A stretch of DNA of 64,000 bases from an uncultured Cellulomonas sp. (lineage in GTDB: Bacteria; Actinomycetota; Actinomycetes; Actinomycetales; Cellulomonadaceae), in NCBI RefSeq assembly GCF_947494015.1, contig NZ_CANLTL010000001.1, forward strand, positions 248,001-312,000, in the 5' to 3' direction. The translations under genes and the position numbers were made by a program. The notes under the pieces are model-generated. The model saw only the letters and a list, made by a program, of their open reading frames with translations. It was not told where the DNA came from and searched no databases. Of this stretch, positions 30,235 to 39,648 are shown one piece after another. Positions within the stretch are counted from its first letter, which is position 1. Each line of letters starts with the position of its first letter.

Positions 30235-31440
30235 TCAGGCCCGGTCACGGTCGTGCGGCGACCCGGCCGGCGTGGGGGCCGTCGCGGCGGGCTCGGGCGT
30301 CCCGGGCTGCGCCGCCGGAGCCCCGAGCTCGCTCAGGACGCCGTCGCCGACCGCCCGCTGACGCCCACCGGACCGCCCTCGCCCGCCGACGACGTCCTGG
30401 TCCGCGTGCGGCGACCGTGGCCCCGGCCGCTCCGCGCCCCGGCGCCAGGTCGGCTCGAGCGCGGCCAGCTCCGCCGCGGACGCCACGGCGAACGGCGGCG
30501 TGGCCGGGGCGGGCGGCGCCTGACGGACCTGCCCCCGGGTCGCCCTCAGGCTGAGCCCGATGGAGATGGCGATGATGCTCGCGACGACGGCCAGCGAGAG
30601 CGTGGTCGGCACGTAGAGGACGTCGATCTTGAGCATCATCTTGATGCCGACCCAGATCAGCACGAGCGCCAGGCCGAGCTTGAGGTAGATGAAGCGGTGG
30701 ATCAGGTCCGCCAGCAGGAAGTACATCGCCCGCAGCCCCAGGACGGCGAAGGCGTTGGCGGTGAAGACGAGGAAGGGCTCGTCGGTGACCGCGAAGATCG
30801 CCGGGATGGAGTCGACGGCGAACACGATGTCGGTCACCTCGATCAGCACCAGGACGAGCAGCAGCGGGGTGGCCAGCAGCGTCCCGCCCCGGCGGATCAC
30901 GAGCCGCTGACCGTGGTACCGGTCGGTCATCGGCACGTACCGACGGAACAGGCGCAGCACCCGTGACGCCTCGGGATCCAGGTGCTCGTCGCGCCGGCGG
31001 ATCATCCGCACGCCCGTGTACAGCAGGAACGCGGCGAAGACGTACAGCACCCAGCTGAAGTTCGCGATGAGGACCGACCCGGCGGCGATGAAGGCTCCCC
31101 GGAACACCAGCGCACCGACGACGCCCAGGAACAGCACCCGGTGCTGGTACTCGCGCGGCACGGCGAAGTAGGTCAGCAGGATCGCCCACACGAAGACGTT
31201 GTCGACCGCCAGCGACTTCTCGATGAGGTAGCCGGCGAAGTACTGCTGGCCGTGCTCGGCGCCGAACAGCCGCCAGACCACGGCGCCGAAGCCGACCCCG
31301 AACAGCACCCACACGCCCGACCACACCGCGGCCTCGCGCACGCCGATCACGTGCGCGCGCCGGTGGGCGAACAGGTCGACCATCAGCATCGCGAGGATGA
31401 CACCGAGCACCGCCACCCAGCCCCACACCGGCACACTCAT
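30235..31440 (-). CDS. TerC family membrane protein, probable manganese exporter
   Basis: A 401-residue protein with about nine membrane helices and the conserved TerC acidic motifs EKSLAVDNVFVWAI and EVTDIVFAVDSIPAIFAVTDEP. A disordered Pro/Arg/Ala tail of about 90 residues follows. TerC-family proteins export Mn(II), often in support of secreted metalloenzymes, and the gene is preceded by a probable Mn riboswitch. SD GGGAGGTGG lies seven bases before the ATG. Confidence 0.92.
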   Translation of the reverse strand: MSVPVWGWVAVLGVILAMLMVDLFAHRRAHVIGVREAAVWSGVWVLFGVGFGAVVWRLFGAEHGQQYFAGYLIEKSLAVDNVFVWAILLTYFAVPREYQHRVLFLGVVGALVFRGAFIAAGSVLIANFSWVLYVFAAFLLYTGVRMIRRRDEHLDPEASRVLRLFRRYVPMTDRYHGQRLVIRRGGTLLATPLLLVLVLIEVTDIVFAVDSIPAIFAVTDEPFLVFTANAFAVLGLRAMYFLLADLIHRFIYLKLGLALVLIWVGIKMMLKIDVLYVPTTLSLAVVASIIAISIGLSLRATRGQVRQAPPAPATPPFAVASAAELAALEPTWRRGAERPGPRSPHADQDVVGGRGRSGGRQRAVGDGVLSELGAPAAQPGTPEPAATAPTPAGSPHDRDRA

Positions 31441-31450
31441 CGCTGGACCA

Positions 31451-31572
31451 CCTCCCGGTCACGTGACGACCACGACCGGAGGTCTCTCCCAGCCCGCACC
31501 GGGCTCGCTGCGCCGGGCCCCACGGGGGGCCGTCCTGACGACGCAGGCGTCAGGGATACTCCCCTCCCACCT
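31451..31572 (-). ncRNA. probable yybP-ykoY manganese riboswitch with SD-sequestering switch
   Basis: In the terC leader the conserved GGGGAGTA loop (about 31554-31566) and the L3-like GTCGTCAGGACG precede a closing GAGACCTCC (31479-31487). GGAGG before GGAGTA pairs with CCTCC to form P1. The same CCTCCGGTC strand can instead pair with GACCGGGAGG (31451-31460), which contains the terC ribosome-binding site. P1 formation with Mn(II) would therefore free the SD and turn terC on. The match was made by eye against the known consensus. Confidence 0.7.
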
Positions 31573-31678
31573 CTGCCCGACAAGTGAAGCGAACTTCACC
31601 TTTGACGTCAACCGGGGCCGGGTCACCGGGACGGCACCCCTGCCCGCGCCGGGGGGTCGCGGCGGCGCGGCCGCGCCG

Positions 31679-33019
31679 TCAGACCCCGATGACGCGCACG
31701 GAGAGCCACAGGGCCGCCGTCGCGGTCAGGATCGTCGCGGGCACGGCGAGGGCGCCCACGGCGGTGAACTCGCCGACCACCGGCGGGTGGGCCCGCGCGC
31801 TCAGCACCCGGCGCCACAGCAGCGTCGCGAGCGAGCCCACGTAGGTGAGGTTGGGGCCGAGGTTCACCCCGACGAGGACGGCGAGGACCGCGGGCGCGCC
31901 GCCCGCCGCGGCCGCCAGCGGCGTCAGGACGAGGGCGGCCGGCAGGTTGTTGACGAGGTTGGCGACCACCGCGGCAACCGCAGCGACCCCCAGCAGAGCG
32001 GGGAACGTCGCGCCCGCGGGCAGCGCTCGGCCCAGCGCCGCACCCAGCCCCGAGCCGGCGACGGCGCTCACGACGACCCCCAGGGCGAGGACGAAGGCGG
32101 CGAACGGCAGGCTCGCCGCGCGCGCCACGGACCGGACCGTGGCACGTCCCCGCGACAGCGCCCGCGCGCCCAGCACTACGACGGCGCCGAGGGCCGCCGC
32201 AGCGGGCGGGACGCCGGCGACGGCGGCCACGACGAACCCGGCCAGGACCGCCACCCCGAGTCGCACGGAGCTCGGGTCGGTGTCGTCGCCCGGGCGCGGG
32301 GCGGACGGCCCGAGGGGCGGCCCGGGGGTCGGTCCGGGCGGTCCCACGGTCGGCTCGGGAGGCGGCGCGGCCGTCGGCCCGAGCGACGGCGCGGCGGTCG
32401 ACGGCCGCAGGTCGTCCGCGAAGTACCGGCTCAGCACGACGTACTCCGTGGCCACCGCGGCGGCCCATGGCAGCGCCATGAGTGCGGTGAAGCGGGCGAC
32501 GCTCAGGCCCGTGGCCGGCAGGGCCAGCAGGTTCGTGAGGTTGGAGATGGGCAGGAGCAGGGACGCGGAGTTGGCCAGGTGGGCGCACGCGTAGACGTGC
32601 ACGCGGGCGGGCATCCGCGCGCGAGCGGCGGCGGCCAGGACGACCGGGGTCAGCAGCACCACCGTGGCGTCCAGGCTCAGCACGACCGTGACCAGGGCCG
32701 CCACGACGAACACCGACCGGAGCATCGCCCGCGGTCGGTGGCCGCAGACCCGGACCATCGCCGACCCCGCCGCGGCGAACAGCCCCTCGCTGTCGCACAG
32801 GTGCGACAGGGCCAGCACCGCGACGAGGAACGCGACCACCGGCGCCAGCTCGACGACCTCCGCCCACGCGTCGGCCGGGGAGACGACCCCACCCGCCACC
32901 AGCAGCCCGGCGACGGGGATCGCCACGGCGGCCTCCGGCACGCCGCCGGGACGCAGCACGGCGGCGACGAGCACGGCGACGAGGGCGAGGACCGAGACCG
33001 CCGTACCCGCGTCGATCAC
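31679..33019 (-). CDS. ArsB/NhaD (SLC13-like) family ion transporter
   Basis: A 446-residue transporter with about 11-12 membrane helices. Two inverted-repeat halves each carry an Asn-rich hairpin: ISNLTNLLALPATGLS and GVNLGPNLTYVGSLATLLW, the pattern of ArsB/ArsP-type and NhaD ion transporters. A Pro-rich loop of about 50 residues joins the halves. It could export arsenite or antiport Na+, but no arsenate reductase is adjacent. It lies downstream of hspR on the same strand. Confidence 0.8.
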   Translation of the reverse strand: MIDAGTAVSVLALVAVLVAAVLRPGGVPEAAVAIPVAGLLVAGGVVSPADAWAEVVELAPVVAFLVAVLALSHLCDSEGLFAAAGSAMVRVCGHRPRAMLRSVFVVAALVTVVLSLDATVVLLTPVVLAAAARARMPARVHVYACAHLANSASLLLPISNLTNLLALPATGLSVARFTALMALPWAAAVATEYVVLSRYFADDLRPSTAAPSLGPTAAPPPEPTVGPPGPTPGPPLGPSAPRPGDDTDPSSVRLGVAVLAGFVVAAVAGVPPAAAALGAVVVLGARALSRGRATVRSVARAASLPFAAFVLALGVVVSAVAGSGLGAALGRALPAGATFPALLGVAAVAAVVANLVNNLPAALVLTPLAAAAGGAPAVLAVLVGVNLGPNLTYVGSLATLLWRRVLSARAHPPVVGEFTAVGALAVPATILTATAALWLSVRVIGV

Positions 33020-33099
33020 GCCGTCATCACGCGGTCATCCTGCCCCGGCCGGCGACGCCGGGCGCTCCGGCGCGGAGGTCGGGGGCTGCCGCGCGGCCG

Positions 33100-33576
33100 T
33101 CAGGACCGGCCGCTGGGCCGCCACAGCACGAGTGCACCTGCCGTCGACCGCTCCACGCGTCGGCCGCGGTGACCGCGCGGCACGGCGACGACCTCGCCGC
33201 CGGGACCGGCGGTGAAGACGCGGTGCCCCGGCTCGGCGAGCGCCCGCAGCACCTCGACCTGCGCCTCGAGTCGCTCGACCTCCTGCTCCAGGCGCAGGAT
33301 CCGCTTGATGCCGGCGAGGTTGATGCCCTCCTCCTGGGACAGCCGCTGCACCTCGCGCAGGGTCGCGATGTCGCGCAGGGAGTAGCGCCGCCCCCGGCCG
33401 CGGGCCCGGCTGGGTGAGACGAGACCGAGGCGGTCGTACTGGCGCAGCGTCTGCGGGTGCATGCCGGCGAGCTCGGCCGCGACCGAGATGACGAAGACCT
33501 GGGCGTCGTCCTGCATGTCGTCGACCCTTTCCGCCGGGTCCCGGGCCGGCGTACCGGCCCGGGACGTGTCGGTCAC
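33100..33576 (-). CDS. hspR: heat-shock repressor HspR, MerR family
   Basis: A 158-residue protein: MerR-type HTH (VAAELAGMHPQTLRQYDRLG), wing with basic RARGRGRRYS, then a coiled coil (LEQEVERLEAQVEVL). HspR represses the dnaK operon by binding HAIR sites with DnaK as co-repressor. It is the last gene of dnaK-grpE-dnaJ-hspR, overlapping dnaJ by four bases. Two HAIR sites lie upstream of dnaK. Confidence 0.95.
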   Translation of the reverse strand: MTDTSRAGTPARDPAERVDDMQDDAQVFVISVAAELAGMHPQTLRQYDRLGLVSPSRARGRGRRYSLRDIATLREVQRLSQEEGINLAGIKRILRLEQEVERLEAQVEVLRALAEPGHRVFTAGPGGEVVAVPRGHRGRRVERSTAGALVLWRPSGRS

Positions 33577-34583
33577 TCGCGGGCGCGTGCTGCCATCTCG
33601 GCGCGCGGGTCCTCGCCGGCCGTGGCGGTGGCGAACGCCTCGACGGCGTCGCGCGCCGTGCCGCTGAGCCGCTGCGGGACGGCGACCTGGACCGTGACCA
33701 GGAGGTCGCCGGTGCCCTTGCCGGTGGTCACGCCCTTGCCGCGGGCGCGCAGGACCCGCCCGGACGGCGTGCCCTCCGGCACGCGCATGCGCACGGTGCC
33801 GCCGTCGAGCGTCGGGACGTCGACGGTCGCGCCCAGCGCGGCCTCGGCGAAGCTCACCGGGACGGTGACCCGCAGGTCGTTGCCGTCCAGGGAGAACACC
33901 GGGTGCGGCAGCACCGTGACGGTGACGACGAGGTCACCGGGCTGGCCGCCGGGCTCGGCGGCCCTGCCCTTGCCTCGCATCCGGATCCGCTGGCCGTCGT
34001 GGACGCCCGCGGGGATGCGGACGGTCAGGTTCTTGCCGTCGACGCTCAGGGTCACCGTGGAGCCCTCGACCGCCTGCCGGAACGGCAGCGTGGCCGTCGC
34101 GGACAGGTCGATGCCCGGCTGCGGCTGGCGGAAGCCCGCGCCCTGGCCGAACAGGCCACCGAGGATGTCCTCGAACCCGGCGCCACCGCCCGCTCCCCCG
34201 GCGCGTGGGCCGCCGGCGCCGGTCGACTGGTAGCGGACCCGGGGACCCGCACCGCCGCCGCCGCCGCCGAACATCCCGCCGAACAGGTCCTCGAACCCGG
34301 CGCCACCGGCGCCTGCGCCGCCGCTGCCCGCGGAGAAGCGCGCGCCACCGGCCATCGCCCGCAGCTGGTCGTACTGGCGGCGCTGCTCGGGGTCGGAGAG
34401 CACGGCGTACGCCTCACCGACCTCCTTGAACCGCGACTCCGAGCGCGCGTCCCCGGGGTTGTGGTCGGGGTGCAGTGTGCGGGCGAGCTTGCGGTACGCC
34501 TTCTTGATCTCCGCGGCGTCCGCGGTCTTGGAGACGCCGAGCACGGCGTAGAAGTCCTTCTCCAACCAATCCTGGCCGGTCAT
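33573..34583 (-). CDS. dnaJ: DnaJ co-chaperone without zinc finger (CbpA-like)
   Basis: A 336-residue J-protein. The J domain carries HPD (HPDHNPGD) near residue 40. A Gly/Phe-rich linker (GFEDLFGGMFGGGGG and GFEDILGGLFG) is followed by two C-terminal substrate-binding domains. There are no CxxCxGxG repeats, so it is a type II (CbpA-like) protein, as found in many actinobacterial dnaK operons. It stimulates DnaK ATPase. Confidence 0.94.
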   Translation of the reverse strand: MTGQDWLEKDFYAVLGVSKTADAAEIKKAYRKLARTLHPDHNPGDARSESRFKEVGEAYAVLSDPEQRRQYDQLRAMAGGARFSAGSGGAGAGGAGFEDLFGGMFGGGGGGAGPRVRYQSTGAGGPRAGGAGGGAGFEDILGGLFGQGAGFRQPQPGIDLSATATLPFRQAVEGSTVTLSVDGKNLTVRIPAGVHDGQRIRMRGKGRAAEPGGQPGDLVVTVTVLPHPVFSLDGNDLRVTVPVSFAEAALGATVDVPTLDGGTVRMRVPEGTPSGRVLRARGKGVTTGKGTGDLLVTVQVAVPQRLSGTARDAVEAFATATAGEDPRAEMAARARE

Positions 34584-34680
34584 GACGCCTCCCTCCTCGA
34601 TCGTGCGTGCGGTGCTGGGTGGTGCCGGACGCCGTCCGCCGCCGGTGTGGCGTGCGGACGGCGTCCGGGGCGTGCGGTGC

Positions 34681-35406
34681 TCAGGCGTCCGGGCTGGTGA
34701 CGGCGACCCGCGCGGCGCGGACCACCCGGCCGGCGACGCGGTGGCCCGGCTGCATGACCATGGAGACGGTCGGCTCGGTGACGTCGTCCGAGTGCTGGTG
34801 CATGAGCGCCTCGTGCACCTGCGGGTCGAACGCCTCGCCGACCGCCCCGAACCGCTCCCAGCCGAACCGGCCGAGGGTCGTCTCGAGCTTGTCGGCGACC
34901 GCCGCGAACGGCGTGCCCTCCAGCTCGCCGTGCTGGCGGGCCAGGTCGACGTCGTCCAGCACGGGGACCAGCGCCTCGAGCACGCCGGCGACCGCCTGGT
35001 CGCGGGCCACGGACCGGTCCCGGTCGACCCGCTTGCGGTAGTTGACGTACTCGGCCTGCAGCCGCTGCAGGTCCTCGAGCCGCTCGGCCGCGGCCGCCTG
35101 CGCCTGGATCAGCTCCGCGTCGGCGCCGGACGGCTCGAAGTCGAGCCCGGCCAGCGGGTCGGCGTCGCCGGCCGTGCCCGCTGCGTCGTTCGTGCCCGTG
35201 GCGTCGTCCGTGCCGCCTGCGTCGTTCGTCGCGTCCTGCACGCTGCTCGCCTCCTGTGCGTCGCCGGCGGTCCCGGCACCGGCCGGTGCGCCGGGGCGCA
35301 CCGCACCGGTCTGCGGGTCGATCCGTCGCTTGTCGGTGAACCGGGTCTCGGCCGCCGGGTCGCCCGTGGGCTCGGGCGCCGCGGCACGCGTCGGGTCCTG
35401 GCTCAC
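34681..35406 (-). CDS. grpE: GrpE nucleotide exchange factor
   Basis: A 241-residue protein with an acidic, low-complexity N-terminus (Asp/Ala/Thr repeats), a long coiled coil ([27 protein letters not shown]) and the C-terminal beta domain ending in [20 protein letters not shown]. It releases ADP from DnaK. It overlaps dnaK by four bases. Confidence 0.95.
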   Translation of the reverse strand: MSQDPTRAAAPEPTGDPAAETRFTDKRRIDPQTGAVRPGAPAGAGTAGDAQEASSVQDATNDAGGTDDATGTNDAAGTAGDADPLAGLDFEPSGADAELIQAQAAAAERLEDLQRLQAEYVNYRKRVDRDRSVARDQAVAGVLEALVPVLDDVDLARQHGELEGTPFAAVADKLETTLGRFGWERFGAVGEAFDPQVHEALMHQHSDDVTEPTVSMVMQPGHRVAGRVVRAARVAVTSPDA

Positions 35407-37280
35407 TTGACCTCGTCCTCCTCCACGATCTCCGCGTCGACGATGTCGTCGTCGGCCGCGCCGGACGGCGTGCCGTTCGACGAGGCGTCGGCGCCGTCGG
35501 CCCCGGCCGGCGCACCGGCGCCCGCCTGGTCGGCGGAGTACAGCGCCTCGCCGATCCGCTGGCTGACCGTCACCAGCGCCGCCTGCTTGGCCTTGACCTG
35601 CTCGACGTCGCTGCCCTCGAGCGCGGTGCGCAGCTCGGCGACGGCCGACTCGACGTCGGTGGTGACGTCCTCGGGGAGCTTGTCGCGGTTGTCGACGAGG
35701 AGCTTCTCCGTCGAGTAGACGAGCTGCTCGGCGGAGTTGCGGGTCTCGGCCTCCTCGCGGCGGGCCTTGTCCTCGGCGGCGTGCGCCTCGGCCTCCTTGA
35801 CCATGCGGTCGATCTCGTCCTTCGGCAGGGCGGACCCGCCGGTGATCGTCATCGACTGCTCCTTGTTCGTGCCGCGGTCCTTGGCGGACACGTGCACGAT
35901 GCCGTTCGCGTCGATGTCGAAGGTCACCTCGATCTGCGGCACGCCGCGCGGGGCGGGCGCGATACCGGTCAGCTCGAAGGTGCCCAGCGGCTTGTTGTCC
36001 CGGGCGAACTCACGCTCGCCCTGGAACACCTGGATCAGCACCGACGGCTGGTTGTCGTCGGCGGTGGAGAAGATCTCGCTGCGCTTGGTCGGGATGGCGG
36101 TGTTGCGCTCGATGAGCTTGGTCATCACCCCACCCTTGGTCTCGATGCCCAGGCTCAGCGGCGTGACGTCGATGAGGAGGACGTCCTTGCGCTCGCCCTT
36201 GATGACGCCGGCCTGCAGCGCCGCGCCGATCGCGACGACCTCGTCCGGGTTGACGCCCTTGTTGGGCTCCTTGCCCCCGGTGAGCTCGCGCACGACGTCG
36301 GCCACGGCCGGCATGCGGGTGGAGCCACCGACGAGGACGACGTGGTCGATGTCGTTGACCGAGATGCCGGCGTCGCGGATGACGGCGTGGAACGGTGCCT
36401 TGGTCCGGTCGAGCAGGTCGGACGTCATCTGCTGGAACTGCGCCCGGGTGATCTTCTCGTCCAGGTGGATGGGGCCGTTCTCGCTCATCGACAGGTACTG
36501 CATCGAGATGTTGGTGCTCGTCGCGGACGAGAGCTCCTTCTTGGCCTGCTCGGCCGCCTCGCGCAGACGCTGCAGCGCGATCTTGTCCTTGGACAGGTCG
36601 ACGCCGTTGTTGTTCTTCACCTGCTTGATGAGGTGCTCGACGATGCGGTTGTCCCAGTCGTCGCCGCCGAGGCGGTTGTCACCCGAGGTCGCGCGGACCT
36701 GGATGGTGGAGAACTGGTCCTCGTCCTTGCCCACCTCGAGCAGGGAGACGTCGAAGGTCCCGCCGCCGAGGTCGAAGACGAGGATCAGCTCGTCCTCCTT
36801 GCCCTTCTCCAGGCCGTAGGCCAGCGCGGCCGCGGTGGGCTCGTTGACGATGCGCAGGACGTTCAGGCCGGCGATCTGGCCGGCGTCCTTGGTCGCCTGG
36901 CGCTCGGCGTCGTTGAAGTACGCGGGCACCGTGACGACGGCGTCGGTGACGGGCTCACCGAGGTACTCCTCGGCGTCGCGCTTGAGCTTGCCGAGGATGC
37001 GCGCGGAGATCTCCTGCGCGGAGTAGGTGCTCTCGTCGATCGACACCTTCCAGTCGGTGCCCATGTGGCGCTTGACCGAGCTGATGGTGCGGTCGACGTT
37101 GGTGACCGCCTGACGCTTGGCGACCTCGCCGACGAGCACCTCACCCGTCTTGGAGAACGCGACGACCGACGGCGTCGTGCGCGCACCCTCGGCGTTGGCG
37201 ATGACGGTGGGCTCGCCGCCCTCGAGGACGGAGACGACGGAGTTGGTGGTGCCGAGGTCGATGCCGACTGCTCGTGCCAT
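35403..37280 (-). CDS. dnaK: Hsp70 chaperone DnaK
   Basis: A 625-residue Hsp70. The nucleotide-binding domain starts [11 protein letters not shown] and includes [12 protein letters not shown] and [13 protein letters not shown]. The substrate-binding domain includes [17 protein letters not shown], and the lid ends in a disordered acidic tail, [16 protein letters not shown]. The ATG at 37280 matches the family start; an upstream open frame is shadow. It heads the heat-shock operon. Confidence 0.98.
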   Translation of the reverse strand: MARAVGIDLGTTNSVVSVLEGGEPTVIANAEGARTTPSVVAFSKTGEVLVGEVAKRQAVTNVDRTISSVKRHMGTDWKVSIDESTYSAQEISARILGKLKRDAEEYLGEPVTDAVVTVPAYFNDAERQATKDAGQIAGLNVLRIVNEPTAAALAYGLEKGKEDELILVFDLGGGTFDVSLLEVGKDEDQFSTIQVRATSGDNRLGGDDWDNRIVEHLIKQVKNNNGVDLSKDKIALQRLREAAEQAKKELSSATSTNISMQYLSMSENGPIHLDEKITRAQFQQMTSDLLDRTKAPFHAVIRDAGISVNDIDHVVLVGGSTRMPAVADVVRELTGGKEPNKGVNPDEVVAIGAALQAGVIKGERKDVLLIDVTPLSLGIETKGGVMTKLIERNTAIPTKRSEIFSTADDNQPSVLIQVFQGEREFARDNKPLGTFELTGIAPAPRGVPQIEVTFDIDANGIVHVSAKDRGTNKEQSMTITGGSALPKDEIDRMVKEAEAHAAEDKARREEAETRNSAEQLVYSTEKLLVDNRDKLPEDVTTDVESAVAELRTALEGSDVEQVKAKQAALVTVSQRIGEALYSADQAGAGAPAGADGADASSNGTPSGAADDDIVDAEIVEEDEVK

Positions 37281-37346
37281 GAGTGCTGCCTCTTTCCGTA
37301 CCGGTGATGTGCCCGACGCCGCTCGTGGCGGCGCGGTGCGCCTCGT

Positions 37347-37367
37347 GTTGAGTCCTGCTGGCTCAAG
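37347..37367 (-). promoter_or_regulatory. HAIR element 1 (HspR operator)
   Basis: GTTGAGT-N7-GCTCAAG fits the HspR consensus CTTGAGT-N7-ACTCAAG with one mismatch at each outer edge. It lies about 70 bases upstream of the dnaK ATG. Confidence 0.85.
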
Positions 37368-37409
37368 TCTGCGCGCCCGTCGCGGAGCAAGCAAATTCGG
37401 GACGCTGAA

Positions 37410-37430
37410 CTTGAGTCCGACTGGCTCAAC
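37410..37430 (-). promoter_or_regulatory. HAIR element 2 (HspR operator)
   Basis: CTTGAGT-N7-GCTCAAC is a second HAIR match, 63 bases from the first. Its last base is also part of the stop codon of the upstream acetyltransferase gene. Confidence 0.8.
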
Positions 37431-37996
37431 TACGCGCGGCGGCTCGGCATTCCCGGCCGGTGGGTGCTGCGGGTCCCCGCTCCCGGCGCCGGCGCCTCGG
37501 CCGAGTCGCCGGTGAGGGCACGCTCGTAGCGGAGCAGCTCGGCGAACGGAGCGGTCGAACCGCGGGTGCGGTCGCCGGTGGGGTGCCAACCGAGACGTTC
37601 GTAGAAGCGCCGGCCCCGTCGGTTCGCGGTGTAGACCGTGAGCCACGCACGTCCGACTCCGCGGCCGCGCATCTCGTCGAGCACCGCGTCGTGCGTCCAC
37701 TGCGCCAGTCCGGTGCCCCACTGCTCGACGGCGATGCCGAAGTGCAGCAGCTCGTCGCCCCGCACGGCAGCGAACCCGGCGATCACCGCGTCCCGCACGA
37801 CGACGTAGCAGTCGGTCCCCGGCGTCTGGAGCTCCCGCAACCAGCGCTCGGCGACGTCGCGCCGGGGGAACGGGTACAGGTGCTGAGGGAACACCTCCGC
37901 CAGGCCGGTCACAGCTCCCGGCTCCTGCACGTCCAGCACGGTGTCGACATCATCGGCCGCCATCGGCCGCAGGACGTACCGGTCACCGGGGTGCAT
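37430..37996 (-). CDS. GNAT family N-acetyltransferase
   Basis: A 188-residue acetyltransferase with the fold's start [18 protein letters not shown], acetyl-CoA loop region [28 protein letters not shown] and a disordered tail. Substrate unknown. It is in tandem upstream of dnaK, and its stop codon overlaps the second HAIR site, so its 3' end may be occluded by HspR. Confidence 0.82.
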   Translation of the reverse strand: MHPGDRYVLRPMAADDVDTVLDVQEPGAVTGLAEVFPQHLYPFPRRDVAERWLRELQTPGTDCYVVVRDAVIAGFAAVRGDELLHFGIAVEQWGTGLAQWTHDAVLDEMRGRGVGRAWLTVYTANRRGRRFYERLGWHPTGDRTRGSTAPFAELLRYERALTGDSAEAPAPGAGTRSTHRPGMPSRRA

Positions 37997-38110
37997 CCGC
38001 TCGACCCTAGTCGCGACCCGCGCACTCGGTCATCGGCGACCACGGGGCGCCGTGCGATCGCTCGTCGACGCGGCCACGGACACCCGCGTCCGACCGACGT
38101 GCGACGGTCG

Positions 38111-39466
38111 TCAGGTGGCGGCCGTGAACGCCGGCGGGCCGGCGTGCCGGGTCACCCGGTGCGGCTCGGGGACGCTGCCGCAGCACGACCCGCCGCCCAC
38201 CTCCAGGTCGGTCGAGCAGACCCCGGTCCCGGGCAGGTGCAGCCGGACGGCGTCCGCGCCCGCACGGTCCCCGGCCAACGCGGCAGCGATCGAGCGGACC
38301 TGCTCGTACCCGGTGGCGAGCAGGAACGTCGGGGCGCGCCCGTAGGACTTCGTCCCGACGAGGTAGAACCCGTCGTCCGGGTGGGACAGCACGGCCTCCC
38401 CGTGCGGCGGCACGGTCCCGCACGAGTGGACGTTCGGGTCGATCAGCTCAGCGAGGCGCGCCGGGGACTCCACCACCGGGTCCACGTCCAGGCGCACCTC
38501 GCGCAGCATGTCCAGGTCCGGTCGGAAGCCGGTCGCGTTGACGATCGCGTGCACCTCCAGCTCCAGCGCCCCGTCGCGGGCGCGGCCGCGCACGCGCACC
38601 ACCTCGCCGGCCGGCTCGAGCTGCTCGATCGACACCTGCGTCACCAGCGTCAGCCGGCCGGCGTCCAGCGCCGCCCGCAGCCGGGTGCCGAGCAACCCCC
38701 GGGCGGGCAGCTCGTCGGCCGCGCCGCCGCCGAACAGCCGCCGCGGCGACCCGCCGCGCACGGCCCACGTGATGGTCGTGCCCGGTGCCGACTCGGCCAG
38801 CTCCACCAGGCTCAGCAGCGTGTTCGCCGCCGAGTGGCCCGTCCCGACGACGAGGGTGTGCCGGCCGGCGAACCGGTCGCGGTGCGCGCCGAGCACGTCG
38901 GGCAGCGGCCCGGCCAGGTAGGGCGCGGCGTCGCCCTCCCCGATGGCCGGCAGCCCGCTCGCGCCCAGGGGGTTGGAGGTGGACCAGGTGCCCGACGCGT
39001 CGATCACCGCACGCGCCACCAGATCCTGGACGCGCCCGTCCGCGGTGAGCGTGCGCACCCGGTAACCACGGCGCGCCCGGCCCAGGCTGCGCGCCTTGTC
39101 CGCGCCGTCACGGGCGACCGCCAGCACCCGGGTGCCGGTGCGCAGCCGCGCGGAGATCGCGGGTGTCGCGGCGAGCGGCTCCAGGTAGTCCCGGACGAGG
39201 TCGGCCCCCGTCGGCAGCGCGTCCTCGTCCGGCGCGACCCAGCCGGTGGCGTCCAGCAGGCGGCGCGCCGCCGCGTCGATGTCGTGACGCCACGGCGAGA
39301 ACAGCCGTACGTGTCCCCACGACGCCACCGCCGCCCCGGGCCCCTCGCCGGCCTCCAGCACCAGCGGTTCCACCCCGCGCTCGAGCAGGTGCGCCGCGGC
39401 GGCCAGGCCCACCGGTCCGGCGCCGATCACGACGACCGGCTGCTCACTGCGCACGAACCCGACCAT
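38111..39466 (-). CDS. FAD-dependent monooxygenase-like protein, ArsO-like
   Basis: A 451-residue flavoprotein. It has an FAD motif (VVVIGAGPVGLAAAAHLLERG), an NADPH motif (TLVVGTGHSAANTLLSLVEL) and an ATGY-like NATGFRPDLDML. The Cys-rich end (SCCGSVPEPHRV) is typical of the ArsO-type proteins found in actinobacterial arsenic operons. The ATG at 39466 follows AGGGAG. Two ArsR-type operators lie immediately upstream. The substrate is unproven; members may oxidise organoarsenicals or thiols. Confidence 0.75.
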   Translation of the reverse strand: MVGFVRSEQPVVVIGAGPVGLAAAAHLLERGVEPLVLEAGEGPGAAVASWGHVRLFSPWRHDIDAAARRLLDATGWVAPDEDALPTGADLVRDYLEPLAATPAISARLRTGTRVLAVARDGADKARSLGRARRGYRVRTLTADGRVQDLVARAVIDASGTWSTSNPLGASGLPAIGEGDAAPYLAGPLPDVLGAHRDRFAGRHTLVVGTGHSAANTLLSLVELAESAPGTTITWAVRGGSPRRLFGGGAADELPARGLLGTRLRAALDAGRLTLVTQVSIEQLEPAGEVVRVRGRARDGALELEVHAIVNATGFRPDLDMLREVRLDVDPVVESPARLAELIDPNVHSCGTVPPHGEAVLSHPDDGFYLVGTKSYGRAPTFLLATGYEQVRSIAAALAGDRAGADAVRLHLPGTGVCSTDLEVGGGSCCGSVPEPHRVTRHAGPPAFTAAT

Positions 39467-39479
39467 GACCACTCCCTAG

Positions 39480-39529
39480 ATCGAAGACTGTCGATATCTG
39501 ACGGGAGCAACATATTGAGAACTGTCGAT
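39480..39529. promoter_or_regulatory. two ArsR/SmtB-type operators
   Basis: ATCGA-N6-TCGAT (39480-39495) and ATTGA-N6-TCGAT (39514-39529), 34 bases apart, lie just before the ArsO-like gene. The inverted-repeat form suits ArsR/SmtB repressors. No arsR gene is in the window. Confidence 0.55.
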
Positions 39530-39622
39530 TCTTCGCAAGCGTGCCGCCGGGGCCCGTCGGCGGGCCCGTGGGCCGCGGTCGCAGCGACGTGACCAGGACC
39601 ACCCGGCCCGGGAGTCGACTCT

Positions 39623-39640
39623 GATACCCCCCGGGGTATC
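39623..39640. promoter_or_regulatory. CsoR/CstR-type operator
   Basis: GATACCCC-CC-GGGGTATC is a perfect inverted repeat with the C/G-tract arms that CsoR/CstR-family tetramers bind. It ends eight bases before the first gene of the persulfide cassette, whose last gene encodes a CstR-like repressor. Confidence 0.75.
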
Positions 39641-39648
39641 GTTGCGCC

